A stretch of DNA of 64,000 bases from an uncultured Lachnospiraceae bacterium (GTDB lineage: Bacteria; Bacillota; Clostridia; Lachnospirales; Lachnospiraceae), in contig CANRNJ010000003.1 in assembly GCA_947631955.1 (NCBI GenBank), positions 62,001-126,000 of the forward strand, read 5' to 3'. Every line of letters starts with the position of its first letter. The first letter of the stretch is position 1. Both the position numbers and the translations under genes were made by a program. Below are positions 1-9,638 of this stretch, in pieces. The notes under the pieces were generated by a model that was not told the origin of the DNA, made no database searches, and saw only the letters and a program-made list of their open reading frames with translations.

Positions 1-61
1 CATCACGATCGCAAGCATTATCGGCATTGCCGCAGCGATCGTCATATATCGGTTTATTTAA
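1..61 (+). CDS. C-terminal end of a small membrane protein, DUF4321-like (partial)
   Basis: The window opens inside a reading frame that ends with a TAA at 59-61. The 19 visible residues are hydrophobic, with a small-residue core (ASIIGIAAAIVIYRF), so this is the last membrane segment of a protein whose start lies off the left edge. The ending resembles DUF4321 proteins, which often sit beside maf and radC in Clostridia. That match is from memory and rests on very few residues. Confidence 0.45.
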   Translation, partial: ITIASIIGIAAAIVIYRFI

Positions 62-114
62 CAGGATCTTTACCCGTCCTATCAGGAGAGAGAAGCTGTC
101 GGGAAAGAGATTGA

Positions 115-876
115 ATGAAATCAGATAAGTGTGAGAACAATGGATATTACAGGATGCAGAATCTTCCATATGAAAAATTCCTCACCTATGGAAGCCGGTC
201 GCTCACCGATTCGGAACTGCTGTCTATCCTGCTGCGCACCGGGACACGGGGCGTGAATGTGAGGGAACTGGGCGAAAGGGTCCTTGCGGAGACCGCACGG
301 TATGGAAACGGACTTCTGGGCCTTTATCATATCCCTATGAAAGAACTGTGCCGGATCGAGGGGATCGGGCAGGTCAAGGCGATACAGCTCAAGACCGTCG
401 CGGAATTGAGCACGCGGATGGCGCAGGCGAGGGCCAAAGGCAGTCTGTCGTTTCATCATCCGAAATCCGTGGCGGATTATTATATGGAGCGTTTCCGGCA
501 TGAAACGGTGGAATATATCCAGCTGCTCCTGTTGGATTCCGGGCTGCATCTGATCGGCGAGCATCTTTTGTCCAAAGGGACCGTCAACGCATCGCTGCTT
601 TCTCCGCGGGAAGTGTTTATCCACGCTTTTCAGGCGCGGGCGGCGGGTATCATGATGCTGCACAATCATCCCGGCGGGGACCCGAAACCGAGCGGAAACG
701 ACATCCGGGTCACGGAGCGCATCGCGAAGATCGGCGCACTGGCGGATATACCGCTGTTCGATCATATCATTATCGGGGACAACAAATATTTCAGCTTTAA
801 AGAGAATAAATTAATGACAGATATGTCATATTCTGAAAATGCATTACAGGAAAGAGAGGATGGCTGTTTTGGCTAA
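115..876 (+). CDS. radC: RadC family JAB/MPN-domain protein
   Basis: 253 aa, the usual length for RadC (UPF0758). An N-terminal helix-hairpin-helix-like part (about residues 20-100) contains the typical LTDSELLSILLRTGT stretch. A C-terminal JAMM metalloprotease-like domain carries His183-x-His185, Ser193 and Asp196 in the motif HNHPGGDPKPSGND. The historic link to DNA repair is not well supported and the molecular role is unknown. The ATG at 115 follows an AAAGAG-type ribosome site. Its 3' end overlaps the start of mreB, a common arrangement in Firmicutes. Confidence 0.95.
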   Translation: MKSDKCENNGYYRMQNLPYEKFLTYGSRSLTDSELLSILLRTGTRGVNVRELGERVLAETARYGNGLLGLYHIPMKELCRIEGIGQVKAIQLKTVAELSTRMAQARAKGSLSFHHPKSVADYYMERFRHETVEYIQLLLLDSGLHLIGEHLLSKGTVNASLLSPREVFIHAFQARAAGIMMLHNHPGGDPKPSGNDIRVTERIAKIGALADIPLFDHIIIGDNKYFSFKENKLMTDMSYSENALQEREDGCFG

Positions 877-1879
877 CAACGCATTTGGAATCGATCTGGG
901 AACCAGTAATATTAAGATATATAATCGATCGGCCGATGATGTCTTCGTCGAGAAGAACATGATCGCGATCGAAAACAAGAAAAACCTGTTCGCATACGGG
1001 GATTCCGCTTTTGAAATGTACGAAAAGGCGCCCGACAATATCAACATTTCCTATCCGCTGAGCAACGGTGTCATTGCGGATATCCAGAATATGGAACTTC
1101 TGGTAAAGTATTTTCTGAGCGATCTGATGAAGGGCAATATCCGTCCGGCCGATTATTACATCGCGGTCCCGTGGGATGTGACGGAAGTGGAGAAAAGGGC
1201 CTTCAAGGATCTGATAAAAGAGGCGAACGTTAAGGCAAGACGGGTCATGGTCGTGGATAAGGCGGTCGCGGACGGCCTGGGACTGGGCATAGATGTGAAA
1301 AATTCACAGGGCGTGCTGGTGGTAAATGTGGGATTCGACACGACGGAGATATCCATCCTTTCTCTGGGCGGGATCGTGCTGAGCAGGCTTATCAAAGTGG
1401 GCGGGCGCAAGTTCGACGACGCCATCAAAGCGGCGGTCCGCCGGGAATACAGCCTGATCATCGGCGGAAAAACGGCGGAAGTCGTAAAGATGTCTTTGCT
1501 GGATCTGGAAGAGCAGAGGACGGGAGCCCTTGTTTACGGAAGGGATATCGTCACCGGACTCCCGGTGGAGCGCGAGATCCCTACCGGACTGGTGGACGAA
1601 TGTCTGGTTGAACACTTTAATACGATCATTGACAATATCAAGGTGATATTGGAGCGCACGCCCCCGGAGCTCGCCGCGGATATCTATCGGCACGGCATCT
1701 ACCTGACCGGCGGCGCGTCACAGGTGAGCAGACTGGCGCAGTTGATGAGCAAGGGGACGGGGCTGAAAGTCAACGTGAGCGAGAATCCCATTACAAGCGT
1801 TGCTCTGGGACTTGGCAAGATCATCAACGATGATAATTACAGATCGGTAGCCTATGCGATAGAAGGAATGAGTAAATGA
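860..1879 (+). CDS. mreB: rod shape-determining protein MreB/Mbl family
   Basis: Actin-like ATPase that forms membrane-bound filaments and directs the elongasome. The N-terminus has the phosphate-1 motif GIDLGTSNIKIY. A later adenosine-type motif (YLTGGASQVSRL) lies near the C-terminus. An in-frame ATG exists at 839, but the ATG at 860 follows the good site AGGAAAGAGAGG and begins just before the conserved domain, so I chose it (339 aa). It overlaps radC by 17 bases and mreC by 4, consistent with one transcript for the shape genes. Confidence 0.95.
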   Translation: MAVLANNAFGIDLGTSNIKIYNRSADDVFVEKNMIAIENKKNLFAYGDSAFEMYEKAPDNINISYPLSNGVIADIQNMELLVKYFLSDLMKGNIRPADYYIAVPWDVTEVEKRAFKDLIKEANVKARRVMVVDKAVADGLGLGIDVKNSQGVLVVNVGFDTTEISILSLGGIVLSRLIKVGGRKFDDAIKAAVRREYSLIIGGKTAEVVKMSLLDLEEQRTGALVYGRDIVTGLPVEREIPTGLVDECLVEHFNTIIDNIKVILERTPPELAADIYRHGIYLTGGASQVSRLAQLMSKGTGLKVNVSENPITSVALGLGKIINDDNYRSVAYAIEGMSK

Positions 1880-2748
1880 GTCCAATCATAAAAAGAAAAG
1901 GAGAAAAATTTACATTACCCGGTAAATATCTCCTTTTTATTTTAACAATCCTCTGCACCGGGATGGTGCTTCTCACATTTAACACGACGGTATTCAGCGG
2001 CCCCTTAAGCGCGGTGGCGGGTTATACGGTCGTCCCGTTTGAAAAGGGGATCAGCGTCGTCGGCAGCTGGCTTGCCAACCGTTCCGAGGAACTGGCCCAG
2101 ATCAGGGTCCTGATCGCGGAAAACGAGAGCCTCAGACAGCAGGTGGACGAACTGACGATCGAGAATACCAGACTTCAACAGGATCGATACGAACTGACAA
2201 ATTTAAGGGAGCTGTACAATCTCGACGCCCAGTACGACGAGTACGAGAAGACCGGCGCCCGCATCATTGCAAGGGATTCCGGCAACTGGTTTTATTCTTT
2301 CGTCATCGACAAGGGCGTCAGGGACGGCATCGCCGTCGATATGAATGTGATAGCGGGAGGAGGTCTGGTCGGCCGTATCGTGGATGTGGGGCCGAACTGG
2401 GCCAAAGTGAAGGCGATCATCGCGGATGATTCCAATGTGAGCGCGATGGTCTTGTCCAGTTCGGACAACATGATGGTATCCGGCAATCTGAAACTGTACG
2501 CCACGGGCGTGATCGAGTTTGAGCAGCTTGTGGACAGCGATAACGTGGTCGTTGTGGGCGACAAGATCGTCACTTCAAACATCAGCGACAAGTACCTTCC
2601 GGGCATTTTGGTGGGCTACATCAACACCATCGGACAGGACGCCAACAATCTGACGAAATCCGGCTATATAACGCCGGCCGTCGATTTTGAACATCTGGAG
2701 GAAGTGCTCGTTATCATGAAGCAGAAACAGACTGTGGAAGAAGAATAG
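1876..2748 (+). CDS. mreC: rod shape-determining protein MreC
   Basis: 290 aa bitopic membrane protein of the elongasome. One transmembrane helix lies at about residues 14-36. A coiled coil follows (about 70-110, rich in E/L/R), then the beta-rich MreC domain with the conserved RDSGNWFYSFVIDKG and GGLVGRI stretches. The ATG overlaps the mreB stop (ATGA), which suggests translational coupling. In the family the C-terminal domain faces outward and binds PBP2, encoded two genes downstream. Confidence 0.96.
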   Translation: MSPIIKRKGEKFTLPGKYLLFILTILCTGMVLLTFNTTVFSGPLSAVAGYTVVPFEKGISVVGSWLANRSEELAQIRVLIAENESLRQQVDELTIENTRLQQDRYELTNLRELYNLDAQYDEYEKTGARIIARDSGNWFYSFVIDKGVRDGIAVDMNVIAGGGLVGRIVDVGPNWAKVKAIIADDSNVSAMVLSSSDNMMVSGNLKLYATGVIEFEQLVDSDNVVVVGDKIVTSNISDKYLPGILVGYINTIGQDANNLTKSGYITPAVDFEHLEEVLVIMKQKQTVEEE

Positions 2749-2770
2749 GGGCGCAGGAAAAGAAGGGGCT

Positions 2771-3289
2771 ATGAAAAGGTTTATTGTCACCGTACTGTTG
2801 ATTTTATTATGTTTTCTGCTGCAATGCACGGTGTTTCACGCACTGGCGTTCGGCGGGATCGTTCCGAACCTGCTTATCGTACTGACGGCGTCGTTCGGTT
2901 TTATGAGAGGGGAGAAGACCGGTCTGCTGATCGGGTTTTTCTGCGGACTTCTGGTCGATATCTTTTTCGGCGATTCCATAGGTTTTTATTCTCTTTTGTA
3001 CATGTATATCGGGTATATGAACGGAAAATTCAGCACGATCTTTTATCCGCAGGATATCAAGCTTCCGATCATTCTTATACTCGCAAGCGACTGCTTTTAC
3101 GGTCTGATCACTTATGTGATCCTTTTCCTTCTGAGGAGCCGATTTGAATTCGGATATTATTTTGTCCACATCATTCTGCCGGAGATCGTGTATACGATCG
3201 TCGTAACGATATTTTTGTACCCGCTTATCCTCTCGATCAATACGGCACTGGAACGCGGTGAGATAAGGAGTGGCAAAAAATTTGTTTGA
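2771..3289 (+). CDS. mreD: rod shape-determining protein MreD
   Basis: 172 aa, almost entirely hydrophobic, with about five membrane helices. This is the normal size for MreD, the integral membrane partner of MreC. The FGFMRGEKTGLLIGFFCGLLVDIFFG stretch (about residues 38-63) is typical of the family, with a conserved Gly/Asp-rich turn after the second helix. It starts 22 bases after mreC, and its 3' end overlaps the start of the PBP2 gene. Confidence 0.95.
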   Translation: MKRFIVTVLLILLCFLLQCTVFHALAFGGIVPNLLIVLTASFGFMRGEKTGLLIGFFCGLLVDIFFGDSIGFYSLLYMYIGYMNGKFSTIFYPQDIKLPIILILASDCFYGLITYVILFLLRSRFEFGYYFVHIILPEIVYTIVVTIFLYPLILSINTALERGEIRSGKKFV

Positions 3290-6167
3290 TCATATATGGG
3301 AACATTTCAAAGAAAATTTCATGAATATGATCACTTCCAGACTGCTTGTGCTGGTATTTATCCTTTTCGGCATGGGCGGCTATCTGATCTATACGATCTT
3401 TCAGCTCCAGATCGTACACGGCAAGGAGTATTACAACAATTTTCAGCTCAGTATCACAAAGGAGCGCACTATCCTCCCGACCAGAGGAAATATTCTGGAC
3501 CGGAACGGTAAACTGCTGGCGTACAATCAACTGGCGTACTCGGTTACGATCGAGGACGTATATGAGTCCGGAAGGGATAAAAACGCCAGACTGAACGATA
3601 CGATCCTGAGATTGATCGATATGATCGAGCAGAACGGCGATAAGATCATCAGCGATTTCCACATTATCCTCGACAATAACGGCAGCTACCAGTTCAACGT
3701 CGAGGGGACGCAGCTGCTGCGTTTTCTGGCCGACGTGTACGGGTATCCGACCATCGATGAACTGGAGGAAAAACAGAAAAATTCCACGGCGGACGAGGTG
3801 ATCGATTATCTGTGCGGAACAGGCCCCGCCTCGCGTTACGGGATCGGCGACTACAAGAAGGAGGGCAGTTCGGAAACGTTTGTCCCCGGATACGGTTACA
3901 GCAAGGAAGAAGTGCTGAAACTCGTCACGATCCGTTATGCGATGAGCGCCAACAGCTATCAAAAATACATCGCCACCACTGTCGCGAACAACGTTTCCGA
4001 GAAGACCGTGGCGGTCGTGATGGAAAATGCGGATGTTCTGGACGGCGTCGCCATAGCGGAGGGAACCATAAGAAAATACGACGACAGCATATACATTTCC
4101 CAGATCATAGGGTACACCGGAAAAGTCGCGCAGGAGGAACTGGCGCAGCTTCAGGAACTGGACGAATCCTATGACTTGAACGACACCGTGGGCAAGTCCG
4201 GCATCGAAGCGTCGATGGAAACGGTCCTTCAAGGCAAAAAGGGCTCGGAAACCGTCTATGTGGACAATCTGGGCAAGGTCATTGAAACGAGAGACCGGGT
4301 GGAATCCGTCGCGGGCAACGATATCTGGCTGACGATCGATGCCGATCTGCAGAGGGTCTGCTATCATCTGCTAGAATCCAGACTCGCCGGGATCCTGCTT
4401 GACAAGATCGACAATATCAAGGAATTTAAGGTGCCGGAAGGCGGCGCAGGCGGAAACATACGGATACCGATCTACGACGTTTATTTTGCCTGCATCAACA
4501 ACAACATCATAGATATGTCCCATTTTACGTCGGAACATGCGGGCGAAACCGAGCGGCTTGTGTACGAGGCATATCTCGACAAGAAAGCGTGGGTGTATGC
4601 GTCTTTGCGCCAGGAACTTGAAGAAGTCTGCACGCCCTATGACGGTCTGACGGACGAATATCAGAATTATGAAAGCTATATCGTTTCCATGCTCAATGAC
4701 CGCGGCATCATCCTGAAAGACGCCGTGGACCGGAACGACGAAACCTATATCGCATGGACCAAAGACGAAACGATCAGCCTGAACGAATATCTGAATTATG
4801 CCATTTCGCAGAACTGGATCAATGTCCCGGCCCTCGATATCGATTCCCGATACTCCGACTCGGTGGAGATCTATGACAAGATCCTTGACTATATATTCGA
4901 TCATCTGGATACGGATACCGGTTTTGACAAGAGAATGTACCGCTATATGATCAACGGGGACGAACTGACGGGGCATCAGATCTGCGAACTTCTTCTGGAG
5001 CAGAACATCGTGGATGTCCCCGAAGAGGAATTGAGCCAGTTCCGCTCCGGCCGGGAGACCGCCTATGCCTTTATGCGAAGCCGCATTGAAAATCTGGATA
5101 TCACACCGGCGCAGCTGGCTCTGGATCCCTATTCGGGTTCCATCGTTATCACAGACGTCAATACGGGCGACGTGCTGGCGCTTGTTTCTTATCCGAGTTA
5201 CGACAATAACAAGATGGCCAACGGCGTAAACGCCTCTTATTTTGCAAGCCTTCAAAGCGATCTGTCCTCGCCTCTGCTGAATTATGCGACGCAGCAGAGA
5301 ACGGCGCCGGGTTCCACCTACAAGATCGTAACAGCCACGGCCGGGCTGACGGAGGGCGTTATCAGCACTACGGATACGATCACCTGTACGGGGCTGTTCG
5401 ACAAGATATCCCCCGCGCCTAAATGCTGGATATCGCCGGGCGCGCACGGCTCGCTGAATGTCACGGGCGGACTGCAGCACTCCTGCAACTGGTTCTTCTA
5501 TGAGGTCGGATACCGTCTGGGCATTATCGGAGATACGTATAACAGCGACACGGCGCTGAAAAAACTGTCCAAAGCGGCCGATCTGTACGGATTGACGGAA
5601 ACGTCCGGCGTAGAGATCGAAGAGTATGCGCCGATCGTTTCGACCGAGGACGCCGTGCGTTCCGCCATCGGCCACGGCACCAACAGCTTTACGACGGTGG
5701 GGCTTGCGCGATATGTTACAACTGTCGCAAACGGCGGGACATGTTATAATTTAACCTTGATAGATAAGATCATGGACCACAATAACGAACTGGTGGAGGA
5801 CAATGTGGCATCCGTGCGCAATCAGATCGATATGGACGCCGCTTACTGGGACGCCATCCACACCGGGATGCGCAGAGTCGTGGAGAGCAAATCCTACTAT
5901 TCTGATCTCGGCGTCGCGGTCGCGGGCAAGACCGGTACGGCGCAGGAGAGCCGTTCGCGTTCCAACCATGCGCTCTTTATCAGTTACGCGCCCTATGACG
6001 ATCCTGAGATCTCCGTTACGGTCCGCGTCGCTCACGGATATACGTCCGATTACAGCGCGCAGATCGCCAGAGATGTTTACGAATATTATTACGGTATCAA
6101 AGAGGAAGACGAGATCATTACGGGAACTGCCGGTTCTTTGGCGGGCGGTGCCATTAATGCAGACTAA
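3282..6167 (+). CDS. mrdA: penicillin-binding protein 2 (elongasome transpeptidase), enlarged
   Basis: Class B PBP that cross-links peptidoglycan during elongation together with RodA. Residue numbers here count from a GTG at 3270. There is an N-terminal membrane helix (about 20-45), a pedestal/dimerisation region starting LPTRGNILDRNG, and a transpeptidase domain with SxxK (GSTYK, near 682), SxN (HSCN, near 737) and KTG (AGKTGTAQ, near 888). At about 960 aa it is longer than the common 600-720. The excess is an insert of roughly 240 residues just before the transpeptidase domain. The GTG at 3270 overlaps the ribosome site AAGGAG (3265-3270), so TTG at 3282, 11 bases after it, is the likelier start. 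Confidence 0.92.
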   Translation: MFDHIWEHFKENFMNMITSRLLVLVFILFGMGGYLIYTIFQLQIVHGKEYYNNFQLSITKERTILPTRGNILDRNGKLLAYNQLAYSVTIEDVYESGRDKNARLNDTILRLIDMIEQNGDKIISDFHIILDNNGSYQFNVEGTQLLRFLADVYGYPTIDELEEKQKNSTADEVIDYLCGTGPASRYGIGDYKKEGSSETFVPGYGYSKEEVLKLVTIRYAMSANSYQKYIATTVANNVSEKTVAVVMENADVLDGVAIAEGTIRKYDDSIYISQIIGYTGKVAQEELAQLQELDESYDLNDTVGKSGIEASMETVLQGKKGSETVYVDNLGKVIETRDRVESVAGNDIWLTIDADLQRVCYHLLESRLAGILLDKIDNIKEFKVPEGGAGGNIRIPIYDVYFACINNNIIDMSHFTSEHAGETERLVYEAYLDKKAWVYASLRQELEEVCTPYDGLTDEYQNYESYIVSMLNDRGIILKDAVDRNDETYIAWTKDETISLNEYLNYAISQNWINVPALDIDSRYSDSVEIYDKILDYIFDHLDTDTGFDKRMYRYMINGDELTGHQICELLLEQNIVDVPEEELSQFRSGRETAYAFMRSRIENLDITPAQLALDPYSGSIVITDVNTGDVLALVSYPSYDNNKMANGVNASYFASLQSDLSSPLLNYATQQRTAPGSTYKIVTATAGLTEGVISTTDTITCTGLFDKISPAPKCWISPGAHGSLNVTGGLQHSCNWFFYEVGYRLGIIGDTYNSDTALKKLSKAADLYGLTETSGVEIEEYAPIVSTEDAVRSAIGHGTNSFTTVGLARYVTTVANGGTCYNLTLIDKIMDHNNELVEDNVASVRNQIDMDAAYWDAIHTGMRRVVESKSYYSDLGVAVAGKTGTAQESRSRSNHALFISYAPYDDPEISVTVRVAHGYTSDYSAQIARDVYEYYYGIKEEDEIITGTAGSLAGGAINAD

Positions 6168-6196
6168 AAGACAGAAAGAAACAGGTGGAGGATGTC

Positions 6197-6877
6197 ATGA
6201 AAAATCCGGTTATCATTAAAAGTTTTCAAAACGGGCTGTCCATTTTTCTCGATGACGAGATGCCCTTTTCAAAACTGCTTGAGGAAATTGCCTATAAGTT
6301 CAACGAATCGGCGCATTTCTTTAAGGACGCAAGCATGGTGCTGTCCTTTGAAGGGCGTCAGCTGACGGATCAGGAAGAGCGCCAGATCGTAAATATCATT
6401 ACGGCCAATTCCGATCTGAACGTGGTGTGTATCATGGGCAAAAATGAGGAGACCAACAAGAATTATGTGAAGGCCCTCCAGAAACTGTCCTACCATCAGC
6501 AGGCCATGGAGAATATGGGCCAATTCTACAAAGGAACGCTCAAAGACGGGCAGATGCTGGAAACGGAAAACAGCGTGATCGTGCTTGGGGACGTCTATCC
6601 CGGAGCCAGCATCATATCCAACAAGGATATCGTCATACTGGGCGGGCTGTACGGACAGGCTTACGCCGGAGGCGGGGGAGAAGACGGGCACTTTGTCGCG
6701 GCGCTTGAAATGTCACCTGAGAAGTTGAAGATCGGTGATTTCAAATATAAGACATCAGAGAAACAGAGCAAATGGTCGATCAAGCCAAAAGTTCAGCCGA
6801 AGATCGCTTATGTACAGGACGGAAGAGTAGTTATTGAGCCGATTACCAAAGAATTACTGAACGATCTTCCTGTATGA
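6197..6877 (+). CDS. minC: septum site-determining protein MinC
   Basis: 226 aa FtsZ-polymerisation inhibitor that blocks division away from mid-cell. The N-terminal domain begins NPVIIKSFQNGLSIFLDD. The C-terminal beta-helix domain has the repeated glycine-rich turns VLGDVYPGASIIS and ILGGLYGQAYAGGGG, which bind MinD. The ATG at 6197 follows TGGAGG and is preferred to a GTG at 6185 that lies within that site. It is followed by minD and minE, giving a complete Min system. Confidence 0.95.
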   Translation: MKNPVIIKSFQNGLSIFLDDEMPFSKLLEEIAYKFNESAHFFKDASMVLSFEGRQLTDQEERQIVNIITANSDLNVVCIMGKNEETNKNYVKALQKLSYHQQAMENMGQFYKGTLKDGQMLETENSVIVLGDVYPGASIISNKDIVILGGLYGQAYAGGGGEDGHFVAALEMSPEKLKIGDFKYKTSEKQSKWSIKPKVQPKIAYVQDGRVVIEPITKELLNDLPV

Positions 6878-6960
6878 TCCGATATTCTGACAACGGATAT
6901 CTTTACAGCGCTGCGTTCAGGGGACGATGATACATCACATGAAGGAGGTCATAAAAAACT

Positions 6961-7752
6961 ATGAGTGAAGTAATTGTCGTCACATCCGGGAAAGGCGGAG
7001 TGGGCAAAACCACCACTACCGCAAACGTTGGCACAGGGCTTGCCGCCATGGGCAAAAAGGTTATTCTGATCGACACCGATATCGGGCTGCGCAATCTGGA
7101 CGTCGTGATGGGATTGGAGAACCGGATCGTCTACAATCTGGTGGACGTGGTGGAAGGCAGCTGCCGCATCAAACAGGCGATCATACGGGACAAGCGTTAT
7201 CCGACCCTGTTCCTTCTTCCTTCCGCCCAGACAAGAGATAAGAGCGCTGTCAATCCCGCGCAGATGGTCAAGATGATCAACCATCTGAAGGATCAGTTCG
7301 ATTATATCATTCTGGACTGTCCTGCCGGCATAGAACAGGGCTTTCAAAATGCGATCGCCGGCGCCGACCGGGCGCTTGTGGTCACTACGCCGGAAGTTTC
7401 GGCGATCCGGGACGCCGACCGTATCATCGGCCTTCTGGAAGCGAATGAGATACACAAAATGGATCTGGTGATCAACCGCATCCGGTACGATATGATCCGG
7501 CGCGGAGATATGATGTCTTCCGAGGATGTGGTGGATATCCTTTCCCTGCCTTTGATAGGGCTGGTCCCGGATGATGAAAACGTGGTGGTTGCAACGAATC
7601 AGGGGGAACCTCTGGTCGGCAGCAATACGCTTGCGGGACGGGCCTATCAGAATATCTGTCACCGTGTACTGGGAGAAGACGTTCCCTTTCTGGATCTGGA
7701 AAAGGGGATCTCTTTCTGGGCAAAAGTTTCAGGTATTTTTCATAGGAGTTAG
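6961..7752 (+). CDS. minD: septum site-determining protein MinD (ATPase)
   Basis: 263 aa ParA/MinD-type ATPase that recruits MinC to the membrane. It has the deviant Walker A motif GKGGVGKTT near residues 10-18, the switch I region IDTDIGLRNLDVVMGLE, and Walker B ILDCPAG. The C-terminus (about 250-263) could form the amphipathic membrane-targeting helix usual for MinD. The ATG follows a strong GAAGGAGG site. It lies between minC and minE. Confidence 0.97.
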   Translation: MSEVIVVTSGKGGVGKTTTTANVGTGLAAMGKKVILIDTDIGLRNLDVVMGLENRIVYNLVDVVEGSCRIKQAIIRDKRYPTLFLLPSAQTRDKSAVNPAQMVKMINHLKDQFDYIILDCPAGIEQGFQNAIAGADRALVVTTPEVSAIRDADRIIGLLEANEIHKMDLVINRIRYDMIRRGDMMSSEDVVDILSLPLIGLVPDDENVVVATNQGEPLVGSNTLAGRAYQNICHRVLGEDVPFLDLEKGISFWAKVSGIFHRS

Positions 7753-7758
7753 GAGGGG

Positions 7759-8037
7759 ATGAACGTGTTTAAACATATATTGAAGCGTAAAAGCTCTAGG
7801 GAAATAGCAAAAGACCGTTTAAAGATACTGTTGATCTCCGACCGTGTCAACTGTTCGCCTGAAATGATGGAAATGATCAAAAACGACATAGCGAAAGTGA
7901 TATCCAAATACATGAAGATCGATACGAAAAGCATGGAGATACAGATCACCAAGACGGGAAGCAAAGGAAGGAGTCTGAAGAATCCGACCCTGTATGCGAA
8001 CATACCCATTCTTGATCTGAACCACGACATACCGTAG
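7759..8037 (+). CDS. minE: cell division topological specificity factor MinE
   Basis: 92 aa, the normal MinE length. The N-terminal segment (residues 1-30) holds a basic membrane-binding part and the MinD-contact helix. The C-terminal dimerisation part contains MKIDTKSMEIQITK. MinE stimulates MinD ATPase activity and makes the Min proteins oscillate. It begins six bases after minD. A MinE-type system, rather than DivIVA/MinJ positioning, is known in some Clostridia. Confidence 0.95.
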   Translation: MNVFKHILKRKSSREIAKDRLKILLISDRVNCSPEMMEMIKNDIAKVISKYMKIDTKSMEIQITKTGSKGRSLKNPTLYANIPILDLNHDIP

Positions 8038-8112
8038 CGTTTTCAAAAGAAGGGCAGGACCTTGGAACCGGCGCAGGCAGCGCCGGGACCGCGGGGAAAG
8101 AGAGGCCGTGTT

Positions 8113-9216
8113 ATGCTGAAACATTATCATATCAAGGACTATGATTTTAAGCTGATCATACTGGTGACGGCGCTTACATGGATCGGTATCTTTGCCATCG
8201 GAAGCGCGCAGGAATCGGTTCAGTCAAGGCAGATCGCAGGATTTGTCTTGGGATTCTTTCTGATGCTTGTCATCTCCCTGTTCGATTATTCGGTCATTCT
8301 GCGCTTTTACTGGGTGCTTTATGCGGTCAACCTTGTTCTTCTTGCGCTCGTCAGGTATATGGGCGAGGAGCACGGCGGCGCGCAGCGGTGGCTGAATCTC
8401 TTCGGCATACAGTTTCAGCCGTCCGAGGCGGCCAAGATATTCCTGATCCTGTTTTTTGCGCAGTTCATACAGAAACATCAGGAAGAAATGAATTCGCTGA
8501 GGATCATCCTGATGTGCGTCCTGTTTTTCCTGCCGTCCATCTGGCTGATCTACAAACAGCCGGACATGTCCACGAGCATCATGGTCGCGATCCTTTTCTG
8601 CGTGATCCTCTTCGTGGGCGGCATCAGCTGGAAATATGTCATTACGGCGGTGGCGGTGGCGGTCCCGGCGTTCATCATCCTGTTTATGATGATATTGGAG
8701 CCGGATCAGGATCTGATCAAGAACTTTCAGCAGAACCGTATCCTTGCATGGCTCAATCCGGAGGAGTACGCGACTACCGAAGCCTATCAGCAGCTGAATT
8801 CCATGACCGCCATAGGATCCGGTATGCTTTACGGAAAGGGATACAACAATAACGAATCCCTCTCGGTGAAAAACGGCAATTTTATCTCAGAACCCCAGAC
8901 CGACTTTATTTATGCGGTGATCGGGGAAGAATTTGGGTTCGTCGGGGGCTGTATCGTAATTGTCTTATTGATTTTCATCTCATTTGAATGTATTATGGTA
9001 GCTAGGAGGGCAAAAGATCTGGCCGGTACGATCATTGCCGCTGCGGTCGCGGCGCTGATCGGATTTCAGGGGCTTTTGAACATTGCCGTGGCCACGGGGG
9101 CCAGTCCCAACACGGGTATCCCTCTGCCGTTTGTCAGTTATGGATTGACTTCATTGGTCAGCCTGTATATCGGGATCGGGTTTGTGCTCAATGTACGGCT
9201 TCAGTGCAAAAAATGA
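8113..9216 (+). CDS. rodA: rod shape-determining protein RodA (SEDS glycosyltransferase)
   Basis: SEDS-family peptidoglycan glycosyltransferase that works with PBP2. About 367 aa with around ten membrane helices. Family signatures include [17 protein letters not shown] (about 80-96), the long loop [14 protein letters not shown], the [14 protein letters not shown] stretch, and the C-terminal [16 protein letters not shown]. An ATG at 8062 would add 17 residues. The ATG at 8113 follows GAGAGG and starts at the expected place, so I chose it. It is probably cotranscribed with minCDE. Confidence 0.95.
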   Translation: MLKHYHIKDYDFKLIILVTALTWIGIFAIGSAQESVQSRQIAGFVLGFFLMLVISLFDYSVILRFYWVLYAVNLVLLALVRYMGEEHGGAQRWLNLFGIQFQPSEAAKIFLILFFAQFIQKHQEEMNSLRIILMCVLFFLPSIWLIYKQPDMSTSIMVAILFCVILFVGGISWKYVITAVAVAVPAFIILFMMILEPDQDLIKNFQQNRILAWLNPEEYATTEAYQQLNSMTAIGSGMLYGKGYNNNESLSVKNGNFISEPQTDFIYAVIGEEFGFVGGCIVIVLLIFISFECIMVARRAKDLAGTIIAAAVAALIGFQGLLNIAVATGASPNTGIPLPFVSYGLTSLVSLYIGIGFVLNVRLQCKK

Positions 9217-9242
9217 CAGAACAGTATGGAAAGGGGCCGCTT

Positions 9243-9638
9243 ATGAACATTGCCTTAATTGCGCATGATGCGAAGAAAAAACTGATGCAGAATTTCTGCA
9301 TAGCATATAGGGGTATTTTGAGCAAAAACGAACTGTATGCGACGGGAACGACAGGGCGACTTATCGAGGAAGTGACGAATCTGTCCATCCACAAATACCT
9401 TGCGGGACATCTGGGCGGCGCGCAGCAGATCGGCGCGCAGATCGAACATAATCAGATCGATCTTGTGATATTTTTGCGCGATCCGTTGTATCCGAAGTCG
9501 CATGAACCTGACGTCAATAATGTCGTGATGCTGTGCGACCGGCATAACATTCCTCTCGCTACGAATCTGGCTACTGCGGAACTGTTGATTAAATCACTTG
9601 ACAGAGGAGATCTTGAGTGGCGTGAAATGTACAAATAG
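9243..9638 (+). CDS. mgsA: methylglyoxal synthase
   Basis: Converts dihydroxyacetone phosphate to methylglyoxal and phosphate, a bypass used when sugar phosphates accumulate. About 131 aa. Family motifs are [11 protein letters not shown] at the start, [22 protein letters not shown] and FLRDPLYP. The ATG at 9243 has GGAAAGGGG upstream. An earlier ATG at 9213 overlaps the rodA stop and would add 10 residues. The 3' end overlaps the next gene by 17 bases or more. Confidence 0.95.
   Translation: MNIALIAHDAKKKLMQNFCIAYRGILSKNELYATGTTGRLIEEVTNLSIHKYLAGHLGGAQQIGAQIEHNQIDLVIFLRDPLYPKSHEPDVNNVVMLCDRHNIPLATNLATAELLIKSLDRGDLEWREMYK

Noticed and set aside
4371..5675. 434-residue frame antisense to PBP2
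   Set aside because: The opposite strand encodes the transpeptidase domain with intact motifs; the antisense product is Arg/Val-rich and has no ribosome site or recognisable domain.
5743..5750. TATAAT-like sequence inside the PBP2 gene
   Set aside because: No fitting -35 and no gene start downstream; minC is 440 bases away.
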